Shown here in pieces: positions 54,103-64,000 of a stretch of 64,000 nt of DNA. How positions within the stretch are numbered: the stretch's first letter is position 1; every line of letters starts with the position of its first letter. Source of the DNA: Bacteroides caccae (GTDB lineage: Bacteria > Bacteroidota > Bacteroidia > Bacteroidales > Bacteroidaceae); NCBI RefSeq assembly GCF_002222615.2, contig NZ_CP022412.2, forward strand, positions 930,001 through 994,000. The letters are read 5' to 3'. The position numbers and the translations under genes are program-made. The notes beneath the pieces were generated by a model, which was given only the letters and a program-made list of their open reading frames with translations, did not search any database and was not told the origin of the DNA.

Positions 54103-55097
54103 ATATTAAAACTGAATAGGAGGATGAGACTGACCAGCGAGATTATGAAGAACACGTTCGATGTCTTGCTGTTGGTCAGTACGAAAAAATGTCCGATCAG
54201 GATGCTGCTGCTTATCATGAGCAACGGCAACAGATTGGCACAATAGGTTGGCTGCAAAGCTATGAGCAGGAAGAGGAAGATATTCAGGTCGATAAGAAAT
54301 TGCAGATAGGCACGAGTGCGTATCTTGTCTTCAAATCCTGCGATGATGCAATGGGCGGCGCTGACAATGAACAGTACAAGTAAATAGCCGAGAACCGCCA
54401 ATTCCCAAGGTTGGAGAATTTGCAGGTCGAAGGGCTTGCCGAAAGTTACCAGTTCGGTAAACGGACGGTAGAATAACTCCATTTGATTGTAGAAGAAGGC
54501 GTGCCCGAACAGGAACCAGTAAGGCAGTACCCAGCCTAAGAGCGCACCGCAGAAACTACGGGGCTTGAGTGCCTGAAAACGGTGAGCTTCGAATATCCAG
54601 AGTACCGAAAGGAAGGTGAGTTGGGGGAAAAGCAGGCTTCCCGCTCCGATGAAAAGGAAGGAATAAAATAAATAGCCTGCTGCCTGCGGCTGCTGATAAC
54701 TTTTGAACAGGAAATAAATGGAGAACAGGAAAGCAAGGGCTGCAATGTCTCCTGCATATAGCAAGTGCATTTCCGGGCAGATAGTGACCAACAGAAAGTA
54801 TATGGCTGTCTGCATGGATGCCCGCATACGGATAATGCCGAAACGGTTGTTCAACTCTATCAGGCTATAACCGATAACGGCATAAATCAGATAGCTGACA
54901 AGTCGTTCGGCCCATGCGGGAAGTAACAAGTCGCGGGCGGATTGCCAGAGGGAGAGAGTGCTGTCTTCCACTGTTGAGGCTGTGAGGTCGGGCAGTAAAA
55001 AGGATGTCAGTACCCAACAGAGGGTACAGATAAAGACAACGATAGGCAGCGTCCACCGCCCTGCTGTTACTTGACCTTGCAGCTTTTTATTTCTCAT
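54087..55097 (-). CDS. Multi-pass membrane protein of unknown function
   Basis: The 336-residue protein has a basic start (RNKKLQGQ) and about ten hydrophobic helices. It resembles the DUF6427-type membrane proteins of Bacteroidetes, which have no assigned function. It overlaps the YqaA-like gene, suggesting coupled translation. Confidence 0.75.
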   Translation of the reverse strand: MRNKKLQGQVTAGRWTLPIVVFICTLCWVLTSFLLPDLTASTVEDSTLSLWQSARDLLLPAWAERLVSYLIYAVIGYSLIELNNRFGIIRMRASMQTAIYFLLVTICPEMHLLYAGDIAALAFLFSIYFLFKSYQQPQAAGYLFYSFLFIGAGSLLFPQLTFLSVLWIFEAHRFQALKPRSFCGALLGWVLPYWFLFGHAFFYNQMELFYRPFTELVTFGKPFDLQILQPWELAVLGYLLVLFIVSAAHCIIAGFEDKIRTRAYLQFLIDLNIFLFLLIALQPTYCANLLPLLMISSSILIGHFFVLTNSKTSNVFFIISLVSLILLFSFNIWTLL

Positions 55098-55210
55098 TTA
55101 ATCTCGTTCAATTATTTTTTTGTTGCTTCTGTTTCTTCTGTGGTTTCTATAGTTTCTTTCCCTTCTCTCCCTTTATTTCCTTTCTTTCCGAATGGTTTTC
55201 TCCGAATGGC

Positions 55211-55346
55211 TTCCCCTCCTTCCGGCGGGAAGGAGGGGTGGCTGAAAGCCGGGGTGGTAGGTGCGCCTATCTGTTTTAATAATAGACTTATGTATTCACC
55301 TACCACCTCCCCCTACGGGTACTCCTCCTTCCCGAAGGAGGAGAAT
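55211..55346 (-). repeat. Interspersed palindromic repeat, copy 3
   Basis: Read on the minus strand it begins with the CTCCTCCTTCGGGAAGGAGG hairpin and TACCCGTAGGGGGAGGTGGT core. It continues through CCCCGGCTTTCAGCCACC and ends with a second hairpin of CCCCTCCTTCC type. It is the most complete of the three copies. A 64-codon open frame crosses it (55112-55306, minus) but is probably incidental. The rest of the 55098-55488 gap is pyrimidine-rich and gene-free. Confidence 0.75.
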
Positions 55347-55488
55347 GGAGATAGATTTGCCTCTAGCGTGGCTTTACCAAGGTGATTCTTATCTAGCGTT
55401 GACATCGTCTCTTCTCTAGAATAAACATCGCCTCTCATTTGAAACAATGCCGTCGAATGGAAGCCTTGCTTCGGCGCTACGCCGGCAG

Positions 55489-56763
55489 TTATAGGTCGAA
55501 GCCGATGTCGCGGCGGAAGTACTTCTTGTCGAAGTTAATCATGTCCGCTACTTTGTAGCTCTGTGCCAACGCTTCTTCTTTAGTAGCTCCATAGGAGCAG
55601 ACAGCGATAACGCGTCCTCCGTTTGTAACTACTTGGCCGTCTTTCATAGCTGTTCCGGCATGGAAAATGATACTTTCCGTAGCGGCAGCCTGTTCCAGTC
55701 CGCTGATCGGGAATCCTTTCTCATAAGCTTCCGGGTAACCGCCGCTGACGAGAATCACACAACCTGCCGAACGCGGGTCCATAACGAGTGTCTTTTCGTT
55801 CAGGTTGCCTGCGGCAGTGCCTTCCAGCAGTTCCACGATATCGCTCTGAATGCGGAGCATGACGCTTTCTGTTTCCGGGTCGCCCATACGGACGTTGTAT
55901 TCGATCACCATTGGCTCACCTTTCACATTGATTAATCCGAGGAAGATGAAACCTTTGTAGACGATATTCTCTTCTTTCAGGCCGTTGATTGTCGGCTCGA
56001 TGATGCGGGTGCGTACTTTCTCCATGAACACTTCGTCGGCAAACGGAACAGGGGTTACGCTACCCATGCCCCCTGTATTCAGACCTTTGTCGCCTTCACC
56101 GATACGTTTGTAGTCTTTTGCTACGGGGAGGACTTTATAGTTTTCACCGTCGGTCAGGACAAATACGGAACACTCGATACCGCTCAGGAACTCTTCAATG
56201 ACAACTGTTGCCGATGCAGAGCCGAACATACCGCCGAGCATTTCTTTCAGTTCCTTTTTGGCTTCGTCCAGCGTGGGGAGAATCAGTACGCCTTTTCCGG
56301 CACAGAGGCCGTCGGCTTTCAGTACATAAGGAGCTTCCAATGTTTCGAGGAAGGCCAAACCTTCTTCAATAGTTGCGGAAGTGATACTTTTGTAACGGGC
56401 TGTCGGGATGTTGTGACGCATCATGAAGCCTTTTGCAAATTCCTTGCTTCCTTCCAGTTCGGCTCCCTGTGCGGAGGGACCGATAACAGCGATGTGTTTA
56501 AGTTCGGGGCGGTTCTGGAAGTAGTCGTAGATTCCTTTTACCAACGGATCTTCGGGACCTACTACGACCATGGCGATGTCTTCCTTCAGGGCGAAAGCGC
56601 TGATAGCTTCAAAATCAGTAGCCTTGATGTTGACATTTTCGCCTACGGCAGTTGTTCCGGCATTTCCCGGAGCAATATACAGCTTCTCAACTTTCGGACT
56701 TTGGGCAATTTTCCATGCCAGTGCATGTTCGCGGCCGCCCGAGCCTAGTAATAAAATCTTCAT
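55489..56763 (-). CDS. purD: Phosphoribosylamine--glycine ligase PurD
   Basis: The 424-residue ATP-grasp enzyme catalyses the second step of purine synthesis, forming glycinamide ribonucleotide. The N-terminal [16 protein letters not shown], the ATP-grasp [16 protein letters not shown] loop, [14 protein letters not shown] and the metal-binding [12 protein letters not shown] motif are all intact. Confidence 0.97.
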   Translation of the reverse strand: MKILLLGSGGREHALAWKIAQSPKVEKLYIAPGNAGTTAVGENVNIKATDFEAISAFALKEDIAMVVVGPEDPLVKGIYDYFQNRPELKHIAVIGPSAQGAELEGSKEFAKGFMMRHNIPTARYKSITSATIEEGLAFLETLEAPYVLKADGLCAGKGVLILPTLDEAKKELKEMLGGMFGSASATVVIEEFLSGIECSVFVLTDGENYKVLPVAKDYKRIGEGDKGLNTGGMGSVTPVPFADEVFMEKVRTRIIEPTINGLKEENIVYKGFIFLGLINVKGEPMVIEYNVRMGDPETESVMLRIQSDIVELLEGTAAGNLNEKTLVMDPRSAGCVILVSGGYPEAYEKGFPISGLEQAAATESIIFHAGTAMKDGQVVTNGGRVIAVCSYGATKEEALAQSYKVADMINFDKKYFRRDIGFDL

Positions 56764-56825
56764 CTTTATACTGTTATAAGTTATACTGTTATACGTTTGA
56801 TTAGGTATGGATAAGCAGCCGCTTT

Positions 56826-59021
56826 TTACAGGTTCTGCTCAAAGTACCGGGTGATTTTTTCGTGCAGATGTACACGGTCGCGACCTGATACGTTGTGCTT
56901 GTGGCACGGGTAGATGAACAGGTCGGGGTAGGTGCGGGCGTCTACACAAGCTTTCATGAACGACAAGGTGTGTTGAGGCACGCAAGTGTCGTCATGGTCG
57001 TCATGGATAATCAGCAGATGACCTTTCAACTGACCCGCGAGGTTTTTCAGGTTGCATTCCTTGTAACCTTCAGGATTGGTTTCCGGTGTGTCCATATAGC
57101 GTTCGCCGTACATCACTTCATAATATCCCCAGTCGATGACAGGGCCACCGGCTACGCCTACTTTGAATATTTCCGGGTAACGGAGCAACAAGGCAGTGGT
57201 CATGTGCCCTCCAAAGCTCCAGCCGTGCACGCCGATGCGTCCGCCGTCTACGTAAGGGAGGGATTTCAGGAATTCGACACCTTTTACCTGGTCTTTGCCT
57301 TCTTCAATGCCGAGGCGACGGAAGGTGGCGTTCTCAAACTCCAGTCCGCGGTTACTGCTGCCACGATTGTCGATCGTAAACATGATATAGCCTTTGTTGG
57401 CCATATACGTGTCCCAGCCACGTGCGCCATTCTGCCAGCCTCCGGTGACACATTGGGCATGAGGACCTCCGTAGACGTAAATAATGGTTGGATATTTCTT
57501 GTTCGGGTCAAAGTTTGCCGGCTTCATCAGGCGGTAGTGAAGGTAGGTTGTGCCGTCGGCCGCTTTGATTGTCCCGGTTTCAATACTTGGCATTTGATAA
57601 CCTTCATACGGGTCTTTGGCAGTCAGCAGGTTTACGGTTTCTTTGAAGTTCTTTGTATCTACCAGATTGATGATGCGGGGCTGGTCTTTAGTGGAATAAC
57701 GGTCGATAAGGAACGTTCCGGAAGCGTTGAGCACTCCGTTGTGTTCACTCTCTTTGCTGCTATCGAACGGGCAGCTCATCTTTCCGTTGTTCACGTTTAC
57801 TGCGAAATGACCGCTTCTCAAGCCCTCTATGGCGGTGAAGATAACTTCTTTCCGCTTAGCGTTGAAGCCTAATATGTTTTTTACCAGCCAGTTGCCTTTA
57901 GTCAACTGTTTTACCTTCACTGATTCGCGATATTGGGCGCCGCCGGTTCCTTCCTGAAGGTCACCGTAAATGCTTGCTTTGGTATCAAACAAATAGAGGT
58001 GATTGTATCCATCGCGCTGGCTCTGATAAATGAATTTGCTGGTATCCCACGGCAAGAATATAATCGGGTTTTGCGGCTCTACGTATTTCGGGTGAGTTTC
58101 TTCGTAGAGCACCTTTGTCAGCTTGCCTGTTTCTACGTTGTATTGGCAAAGTTTGGCATGGTTCTGGTCGCGGTTTACTTCAATCAGGTAGAGGCTCTTC
58201 TCGTCCGGTGCCCAACTGATGTTCGTAAAGTAGCGGTCGGTAGGGTCGCCTGCATCCAGGTAAATGCTTTTGCCCGTTGCGGGGTTGTAGATACCTACCT
58301 TCACTTGGTGGCTGGTCATTCCTGCCATTGGATAGCGGACATTGTTCACTTCGCCCACACGTGCGGTAATGTCTACAAGCGGGTATTGAGTCACCATACT
58401 TTCATCCATACGGTAGAAGGCGAGCAGATTACCTTTCGGGCTCCAGAATGTACCTTTGTTGATACCGAACTCATTGCGGTGTACGGACTGGCCGCAGACG
58501 ATGCCTTCGGGCTCGTTCGTCACCGCCTGTTCGTTTACGTATAGATTGTTGCCGATTGTATAGGCTACATTTCCATTAGCGGTGCAGTAGTCTTCGTTTT
58601 CCGCTTTGGCTTTAGGCTTGCGACTGCTGACAATTCGGTTGTTCTTGAAATCATATACGATGTATTTTCCGGCTATGTTCAGTAACATTTGCGGCTTTTC
58701 CGCCCATGGGAAACGTACGGAATACAAGTGGGATAACTTTCCTGACTTGTCTTCTGCAAGCGCTTTGTTGATTTGCTCACGGGTGATGAGCATTGTTTCT
58801 TTGCCTATTTGCGGCTGGATAGAATAGATGGTGTCGATGCCGGGTTTAATACACTCGTCGCCCCACCATTGCAGCCCGTACAGGTTTTCTGCATAACGAT
58901 AACTTTCACCGCCCGGAATCAGGTCTTCCAGTGTCGGTTTCTTGGTTTCTTGTGCCATAACATTGATTACAATTGGGATTGCCAACAACAAAAGGAAGGC
59001 TCTTTTTCCAACTTTACTCAT
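56826..59021 (-). CDS. Dipeptidyl-peptidase IV-type S9 serine peptidase
   Basis: The 731-residue exported protein (signal peptide to about residue 23) has an eight-blade beta-propeller N-terminal domain of the DPPIV type. A C-terminal alpha/beta-hydrolase peptidase domain follows. The catalytic triad is visible as Ser in GWSFGGHMT, Asp in [10 protein letters not shown] and His in CHKHNVSG. It should release Xaa-Pro dipeptides in the periplasm. It is transcribed leftward between the RNA methyltransferase gene and purD. Confidence 0.93.
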   Translation of the reverse strand: MSKVGKRAFLLLLAIPIVINVMAQETKKPTLEDLIPGGESYRYAENLYGLQWWGDECIKPGIDTIYSIQPQIGKETMLITREQINKALAEDKSGKLSHLYSVRFPWAEKPQMLLNIAGKYIVYDFKNNRIVSSRKPKAKAENEDYCTANGNVAYTIGNNLYVNEQAVTNEPEGIVCGQSVHRNEFGINKGTFWSPKGNLLAFYRMDESMVTQYPLVDITARVGEVNNVRYPMAGMTSHQVKVGIYNPATGKSIYLDAGDPTDRYFTNISWAPDEKSLYLIEVNRDQNHAKLCQYNVETGKLTKVLYEETHPKYVEPQNPIIFLPWDTSKFIYQSQRDGYNHLYLFDTKASIYGDLQEGTGGAQYRESVKVKQLTKGNWLVKNILGFNAKRKEVIFTAIEGLRSGHFAVNVNNGKMSCPFDSSKESEHNGVLNASGTFLIDRYSTKDQPRIINLVDTKNFKETVNLLTAKDPYEGYQMPSIETGTIKAADGTTYLHYRLMKPANFDPNKKYPTIIYVYGGPHAQCVTGGWQNGARGWDTYMANKGYIMFTIDNRGSSNRGLEFENATFRRLGIEEGKDQVKGVEFLKSLPYVDGGRIGVHGWSFGGHMTTALLLRYPEIFKVGVAGGPVIDWGYYEVMYGERYMDTPETNPEGYKECNLKNLAGQLKGHLLIIHDDHDDTCVPQHTLSFMKACVDARTYPDLFIYPCHKHNVSGRDRVHLHEKITRYFEQNL

Positions 59022-59190
59022 TGCTCTTTTCTTTATTATTTGTTTTTAAATCCTTTTATTTTTACTCTGTCCAAAGAAGTGCTCTTTATCCGAATAGCAG
59101 CACCCAACTTGGCAAAAGCATTGAATAATCCATTAAATTGCTTTTCGTTGCTAATTTCTTGTGAATGTGCAATTAACTATTAACGCTTGT

Positions 59191-60660
59191 TTACTCCTCT
59201 TCCTTCTTCGGAATCCTCGGTTCCCGATTTCCTTTGAACTCTCTCGGAGCTTTCGGGTCTCTTCGGCTACGGAATTCTCCCTGCGGTTTTCTCTCTCTGT
59301 TTCCTTCCCGCTTGAATTCTCCTTCTTCCCGGCGCGGCTTGTATTCTCCTTCTCTGCGAGGTCTGGAGTCACCTTCCCGACGCGGCCTGAACTCACTTTC
59401 TCTACGGGGTTTGAATTCTCCTTCCCGACGAGGTTTATATTCTTTTCTTTCCCTGAACTTAGACTCTTGTTCTCCTTCCGTCTCTTTCTTTTCTTCTCCT
59501 GCTTCTTCCTGACTCTTGAACTCCTTGTATTTTCCGTCAAAGATTTCATATTTGCGGAATTCACATTCCAGTGGCCCGTTGAACAAAGGAACCTTTTGGC
59601 TGGCTTTCAAACCAATCTGGTCGAAACACTCTTCCCGGTAGGAGAGAACCCATGCCTCGTTTCCTACAAACGCGTGTTTCAGGCGCTCGCCAATCATTTG
59701 GTATAGTCCGAGTAAATCATTGGTGGAAATACGCTCTCCATAAGGAGGGTTGGTGATGATGACAGACTTCTCTTTCGGCTGTTCGAATTGCTGGAACGGT
59801 TGCAGTTTCAGTACGACATCTTTCGATACCCCCGCTGCCTTTATGTTATGAGTTGCTATTTCGTTCGCTTTCGGATTGTTGTCGTATCCGTAAATTTTAT
59901 GTGTAAATTCACGCTCCTGACTGTCGTCATTGTAAAGCTCGTCGAACATATCCGCATCGAAATCCACCCATTTCTCAAATGCAAATCCCTTACGGAATAC
60001 GCCCGGAGCGATGTTTCTTGCTATCAATGCAGCTTCCACTGGAATAGTACCCGAACCGCACATCGGATCAATCAAGTCACATTCTCCCCGCCAGCCGGTC
60101 ATCAGAATCATACCGGCAGCCAATACCTCGTTCAACGGAGCTTCTACGGCTTCCTGGCGGTAACCGCGCCGGTGAAGTGATTCACCGGACGAGTCCAAAG
60201 ACAAGGTGCAGGTCGTTTGTGCGATATGGATATTCAACAATACGTCCGGATTGCTGATGCGTACAGACGGGCGTTTGCCTGTCTTTTCACGGAAATAATC
60301 CACGATTGCATCTTTCACCTTGTACGAAACAAACTTCGAATGGCGGAATTCTTCGCTGAATACTACTGCATCTATTGCAAATGTCTTGTTTACGTCGAGA
60401 TATTCCTCCCAAGGAATTGCCTGTATTTCATTGTAAACTTCGTCGGCATCCTTTGCCGTAAAGTTCTTGATCGGTTTAAGAATACGGATAGCAGTACGGA
60501 GGCAGAAATTAGCCTTATACATCATACGCTTATCTCCTGTGAATGACACCATTCGGCGGCCTATTTGAATGTCGTTGGCTCCTAGTGCTGTCAGCTCTTC
60601 TGCAAGTATCTCCTCCAGTCCCTGGAAGGTCTTGGCAATCATCTCGAATTGTTCGTTCAT
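59191..60660 (-). CDS. THUMP-domain class I RNA methyltransferase with Arg-rich repeat tail
   Basis: The 489-residue protein has an N-terminal THUMP RNA-binding domain (~45-160). A Rossmann methyltransferase of the RlmL/YcbY N-half type follows, with SAM motif DPMCGSGTIPVEAAL and catalytic NPPYGERIS. It probably forms m2G in 23S rRNA. The last ~100 residues are a low-complexity basic tail of repeated EGEFKPRRE-type units, likely disordered and RNA-binding. The serine acetyltransferase gene is 16 bp upstream on the same strand. Confidence 0.9.
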   Translation of the reverse strand: MNEQFEMIAKTFQGLEEILAEELTALGANDIQIGRRMVSFTGDKRMMYKANFCLRTAIRILKPIKNFTAKDADEVYNEIQAIPWEEYLDVNKTFAIDAVVFSEEFRHSKFVSYKVKDAIVDYFREKTGKRPSVRISNPDVLLNIHIAQTTCTLSLDSSGESLHRRGYRQEAVEAPLNEVLAAGMILMTGWRGECDLIDPMCGSGTIPVEAALIARNIAPGVFRKGFAFEKWVDFDADMFDELYNDDSQEREFTHKIYGYDNNPKANEIATHNIKAAGVSKDVVLKLQPFQQFEQPKEKSVIITNPPYGERISTNDLLGLYQMIGERLKHAFVGNEAWVLSYREECFDQIGLKASQKVPLFNGPLECEFRKYEIFDGKYKEFKSQEEAGEEKKETEGEQESKFRERKEYKPRREGEFKPRRESEFRPRREGDSRPRREGEYKPRREEGEFKREGNRERKPQGEFRSRRDPKAPREFKGNREPRIPKKEEE

Positions 60661-60676
60661 ATATAGTTATTTGGTT

Positions 60677-61582
60677 TTATTTTTTTGCTTTGGTTTGTAC
60701 GATTCTTGCTCCTGCGGGGACGTTCTCCGTCACCCAGATATTACCGCCTACGGTTGCATCGCGTCCGATAGTGATTCTTCCCAGGATAGTGGCGTTGGAA
60801 TAAACGATTACATTGTCTTCCAGTATCGGGTGGCGCGGGATGCCTTTGATTGGCTTTCCATCCGCATCCAGCGGGAAACTCTTGGCTCCCAGAGTGACGC
60901 CCTGATAGAGTTTGACGTTGTTTCCGATGATACTCGTTGCGCCGATTACCACACCTGTGCCGTGGTCGATCGTGAAGTGACTGCCAATCTTGGCGGCCGG
61001 ATGAATATCAATACCTGTTTCGCTGTGCGCCATTTCCGTAATGATACGCGGAATCAGGGGGACACCCAGTTCCAGTAGCTCATGCGCGATGCGGTAGTTA
61101 CTGATGGCTTTGATAGCGGGATAGCAGAAAATAACTTCGCCATAACTTTCGGCGGCAGGGTCGCCGTTATAGGCGGCTTCTACGTCGGTTGCCAGCACTC
61201 TGCGCATGACAGGCAATTTGCTGATAAACTTGGCGGCAAGGCGGGCTGCTTCTTCTCTCTTGGAATCGGAGCAGGCATTACATCTTCCTTCTATACTGGT
61301 TCCAAAACACAATCCGGCAAGGATTTGCTCGGTAAGCAAATCAAATAACTTCTCAATATTTACACCGATGTGGTAATTGATTGTCCGGCTGTTGATAGTG
61401 GAATTTCCGTAATATCCGGGAAATAAGATAGAGCGTGAAAGCTCGATAATTTCATACAAGACTTTAGCAGAGGGCAGTGGTTCGCCATCTTTGTGTTGAT
61501 GAAACAGTCCTTTGTAAGATTCGCTTTCCGATAGCTCATCGACTGCCTGTGTCAAAATGTGGGTGAAGTTCAGTGGACTCAT
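60677..61582 (-). CDS. cysE: Serine O-acetyltransferase
   Basis: The 301-residue enzyme acetylates L-serine to O-acetylserine for cysteine synthesis. A helical N-terminal domain is followed by a left-handed beta-helix of hexapeptide repeats (IHPAAKIGSHFTIDHGTGVV, then LYQGVTLGAKSF). The catalytic His is in DHGTG. A clean TACCTTTG box (61612-61619, minus) lies 30 bp upstream, back to back with the kinase promoter. Confidence 0.93.
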   Translation of the reverse strand: MSPLNFTHILTQAVDELSESESYKGLFHQHKDGEPLPSAKVLYEIIELSRSILFPGYYGNSTINSRTINYHIGVNIEKLFDLLTEQILAGLCFGTSIEGRCNACSDSKREEAARLAAKFISKLPVMRRVLATDVEAAYNGDPAAESYGEVIFCYPAIKAISNYRIAHELLELGVPLIPRIITEMAHSETGIDIHPAAKIGSHFTIDHGTGVVIGATSIIGNNVKLYQGVTLGAKSFPLDADGKPIKGIPRHPILEDNVIVYSNATILGRITIGRDATVGGNIWVTENVPAGARIVQTKAKK

Positions 61583-61611
61583 TAGGTCAGTTGCTCATAT
61601 TTATATGGGGA

Positions 61612-61670
61612 CAAAGGTATTAAAAAAATAATAAAATTGGTTGGGATTCAGGATAAATAATGTATTTTTG
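61612..61670. promoter_or_regulatory. Divergent promoters of cysE and the TPR histidine kinase
   Basis: A leftward -7 box, TACCTTTG on the minus strand, is at 61612-61619. A rightward -7 box, TATTTTTG, is at 61663-61670. The rightward box lies after the first in-frame GTG/ATG-like codons, so it helps to set the kinase start downstream. Confidence 0.55.
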
Positions 61671-61721
61671 TCACATTCAAAACATGACATGAATAAGGGG
61701 TTGATGAATGGGAGGACTACT

Positions 61722-63737
61722 ATGAAGCTGTTTGGCTTGTTCGGGCTTTTGATATTGTTGTATTGCGGGTGTGCTGACAGGCATCGCCATAAGCCTTTTT
61801 GTGAGCAGGAACTTGTCGATTCTCTCGAAGTCCGCGTTCAGGATTCTCTTTTCTCCAATGTACTTTATTCCCGTTCGCAGGTACGTGACGCGCTGGTGCA
61901 AGTGCAAGACTCACAAGTGTATTATCGTCTGCTCGCCCTTTATGGTAAAACCTTCTTTGTTTCTTCTGATTTTGACTCCATACTTTATTACAATCGACAG
62001 GTTAAGCAATTCTCCCGCAATGTTTCCGAGTGTCCTCGCTGGAACGATGTCCTGGCCGATGTTTATAATGTTGAAGGAAACGTTTGGATGCAGTTGAACC
62101 GTCCCGATTCTGCCATACTTGATTATCAAAAGGCGTATGCATATCGTCTGAAAGGAAAGCGCCTGCACCTTCTTCCCGACATTTGTATCAATATGGCTGA
62201 CGCCTGCCTGCATCGCAGTGACTTGGCGCACACTGCCTCTTATTACCGCCGCGCCTTGTTTCTCTGCGATTCTCTGAGATTGTCCGAACATACGAAATTC
62301 CCTGTCTATTACGGTTTGGGACAAACTTATATGGACTTGCGCGACTTCGATTTGTCCAACCATTATTATGAGCTGGCAGGAAAATTCTTTGACGAAATGA
62401 ATGTGGGAGAACGTTGGACCTATCTCAACAATCGCGGAAATCATTATTATTACAGGAAGAATTATCAGGAAGCATTGAACTATATGCGCAGAGCCAATGC
62501 CTTAGTCTCCGCCCACCCCCAAATGGTGTTTGAACAGAACTTTATCAAAGTAAACCTGGGAGAATTATACTTGTTGACCAATAACTTGGATTCAGCACAG
62601 ATATGCTTGGACGAGAGTTATCGTTTCTTTTCGGAAATTCAGCATAACTCGGCTGTATACTATATCGAAACTCAAATGATTGAACTGGCGTTACAGAAAG
62701 GAAATATGGCGCTAGCTCATAAAATGATAGAACGTACCGCTCCTGTGGGACATCTTGATGCCAATATGCTGACAATACGCAACCAATATCTCCAGCATTA
62801 CTTCGAGCGTGCCGGCGACTACCGCCGTGCTTATGAATATTTGAAGCGTGACTGTCGTCTGGATGATTCTATCCGTAGCGAACGGGTACAGACACGTGTC
62901 GCAGAACTGGATATGCGCTATCGTCAGGACACTATTGTATTGCGGAAAGAAATGCAGATTCAACGGCAGGCAGGTGAAGTGAAAGCTTTGAAGTTGAGCG
63001 TTTATATATGGGTACTTGTTTGTGTGCTGCTAGTTGCAGGAACAGGCGGTATCATCTGGTATATGCGGAAGAAAAGAGAATTTCTTCGTGAACGCTTTTT
63101 CCGGCAAATCAACCGTGTCCGCATGGAGAACCTGCGGAGCCGGATTTCCCCCCATTTCACTTTCAATGTATTGGGACGTGAGATTAATCAGTTCACGGGG
63201 TCGGAAGATGTGAAGAATAACCTGTTGGAGCTGGTTAAATATCTCCGACGCAGTCTTGAACTGACGGAAAAACTAAGTGTTTCCTTACAAGACGAGCTGG
63301 ATTTTGTACGTTCGTATATTAATCTCGAAAGAGGACGCGTCGGCGAAGATTTTACGGCAACGGTTACAGTGGAGGAAGGACTGGATGCAAGTCGTGTGAT
63401 GATTCCTTCGATGATTATACAAATACCGGTTGAGAATGCAATCAAGCATGGACTGGTTGGGAAAGATGGTGAAAAGGAGTTGACGATACATGTCTCTCAT
63501 GAAAAGAATGGTATCTGTATTACGATTTGTGATAACGGCCGCGGGTATCTTCCGCACGTAACTTCGGCAACACGGGGAACGGGTACCGGACTGAAGGTGT
63601 TGTATCAGACCATTCAACTGCTGAATACGAAAAACAAGAGTGACAAAATACGTTTTGAAATAACCAATAGAAACAGTGGACAGACCGGTACATTAGTTTC
63701 GGTATATATCCCGTTTCGTTTTTCTTATGATTTATGA
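61722..63737 (+). CDS. TPR-containing LytS-type sensor histidine kinase
   Basis: The 671-residue protein starts with a lipoprotein-like hydrophobic segment (LLILLYCGCADRH). Periplasmic TPR repeats (~70-410) follow, and one membrane helix at ~437-455 (VYIWVLVCVLLVAGTGGIIWY). The His_kinase domain has phospho-acceptor His in RISPHFTFNVL, and the HATPase domain is seen as PVENAIKHGL and ICDNGRGYLPH. The frame is open from 61641, but the -7 box at 61663 and a GGGAGG 9 bp before the ATG at 61722 favour this start. The response regulator gene overlaps its stop. Confidence 0.85.
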   Translation: MKLFGLFGLLILLYCGCADRHRHKPFCEQELVDSLEVRVQDSLFSNVLYSRSQVRDALVQVQDSQVYYRLLALYGKTFFVSSDFDSILYYNRQVKQFSRNVSECPRWNDVLADVYNVEGNVWMQLNRPDSAILDYQKAYAYRLKGKRLHLLPDICINMADACLHRSDLAHTASYYRRALFLCDSLRLSEHTKFPVYYGLGQTYMDLRDFDLSNHYYELAGKFFDEMNVGERWTYLNNRGNHYYYRKNYQEALNYMRRANALVSAHPQMVFEQNFIKVNLGELYLLTNNLDSAQICLDESYRFFSEIQHNSAVYYIETQMIELALQKGNMALAHKMIERTAPVGHLDANMLTIRNQYLQHYFERAGDYRRAYEYLKRDCRLDDSIRSERVQTRVAELDMRYRQDTIVLRKEMQIQRQAGEVKALKLSVYIWVLVCVLLVAGTGGIIWYMRKKREFLRERFFRQINRVRMENLRSRISPHFTFNVLGREINQFTGSEDVKNNLLELVKYLRRSLELTEKLSVSLQDELDFVRSYINLERGRVGEDFTATVTVEEGLDASRVMIPSMIIQIPVENAIKHGLVGKDGEKELTIHVSHEKNGICITICDNGRGYLPHVTSATRGTGTGLKVLYQTIQLLNTKNKSDKIRFEITNRNSGQTGTLVSVYIPFRFSYDL

Positions 63738-64000
63738 TGGATACAGAAGAAAAGTACAAAGTGGTCATCATTGATGACGAACGTTCTGCAAGTGACGCTT
63801 TGCGCCGTGAACTGGAGCCTTATCGTGAATTTGAGATAAAGGGAATTGCAAGCAGTGGTGCAAAAGGGAAAAAGATGATTATGGAGTTGCATCCGGATTT
63901 ACTCTTTCTTGATGTGGAGCTTCCGGATATATTGGGGCTTAATTTGCTAAGTGAGATAAAGGATGATGTATTGTGGGATATGAAGGTTGTGTTCTATACG
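63737..64000 (+). CDS. Response regulator, 5' part (runs off window; LytTR type expected)
   Basis: The first 88 codons encode a receiver domain: acidic pair in VVIIDDERSASDAL, phospho-acceptor Asp in LLFLDVELPDILGLNLL and the Thr-type switch position near VVFYT. The ATG overlaps the kinase stop (TGATG), showing a two-component pair. LytS-like kinases pair with LytTR-domain regulators, so that output is expected beyond the window but is not seen. Confidence 0.88.
   Translation, partial: MDTEEKYKVVIIDDERSASDALRRELEPYREFEIKGIASSGAKGKKMIMELHPDLLFLDVELPDILGLNLLSEIKDDVLWDMKVVFYT

Noticed and set aside
55112..55306. 64-codon frame running through repeat copy 3
   Set aside because: Its sequence is a translation of the interspersed repeat and a pyrimidine-rich tract; better explained by the repeat.
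1..64000. CRISPR arrays, IS elements, prophage or conjugative genes
   Set aside because: No regularly spaced repeats, transposase, integrase, phage structural or mobilisation proteins were seen in any frame.

Overview
The window reads as a Bacteroides chromosome, probably from the B. ovatus / B. xylanisolvens / B. thetaiotaomicron group. Evidence for this is the many SPII lipoproteins, SusC/SusD pairs, Bacteroidetes-only families (DUF4271, DUF3098, DUF3244, DUF4249, DUF4302, DUF4861), and the recurrent TAnnTTTG -7 promoter boxes with no E. coli-type -35/-10 pairs.

Layout. 1-5266: end of a dihydrolipoamide dehydrogenase gene, a TlpA-like lipoprotein, a PBP4-type D-Ala-D-Ala carboxypeptidase and a secreted alpha/beta hydrolase. 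5310-7428: an acetyl-CoA hydrolase/CoA-transferase and a small membrane protein. 7765-16543: miaB, a gene remnant, then a housekeeping operon (methyltransferase, ftsX, DUF3098, uppP, truB, queA, folK), then metK behind a SAM-II riboswitch. 16677-24081: an AT-rich accessory locus with a membrane TPR regulator, a secreted DUF3244 protein, an unrecognised lipoprotein, a SurA-N/DsbA-like lipoprotein, a DUF4249 lipoprotein and a TonB-dependent receptor. 24533-29626: LOG protein, DUF4271 protein, hemD, rnpA, yidD, tatD, tyrS and tRNA-Gln(UUG). 30346-33371: kduI, kduD and a DUF4861 lipoprotein, for unsaturated uronate use.

33507-42313 is the most striking region. It holds a SusC/SusD operon whose SusC gene is cut in two by an invertible DNA segment (33534-34432, bounded by 16-bp perfect inverted repeats). 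The signal peptide, N-terminal domain and promoter now point away from the receptor body, so the operon is in the OFF orientation. In silico inversion restores a continuous reading frame of about 1112 residues. Downstream are susD, an HExxH lipoprotein, a DUF4302 lipoprotein and a BACON-like lipoprotein, which would switch together.

42587-61582 lies almost entirely on the minus strand: small secreted proteins, an orphan HTH protein, queG, a polysaccharide deacetylase, a giant DUF2723 membrane protein, a zinc ABC ATPase plus binding protein with no adjacent permease, mnmD, two membrane proteins, purD, a DPP-IV-type peptidase, a THUMP RNA methyltransferase with an Arg-rich repeat tail, and serine acetyltransferase. 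61722-64000 is a TPR-containing LytS-type histidine kinase and the start of its response regulator.

An interspersed palindromic repeat of roughly 100-135 bp occurs three times (2276, 50981, 55211). No tRNA other than tRNA-Gln, no rRNA, CRISPR array, IS element or recombinase gene was seen.
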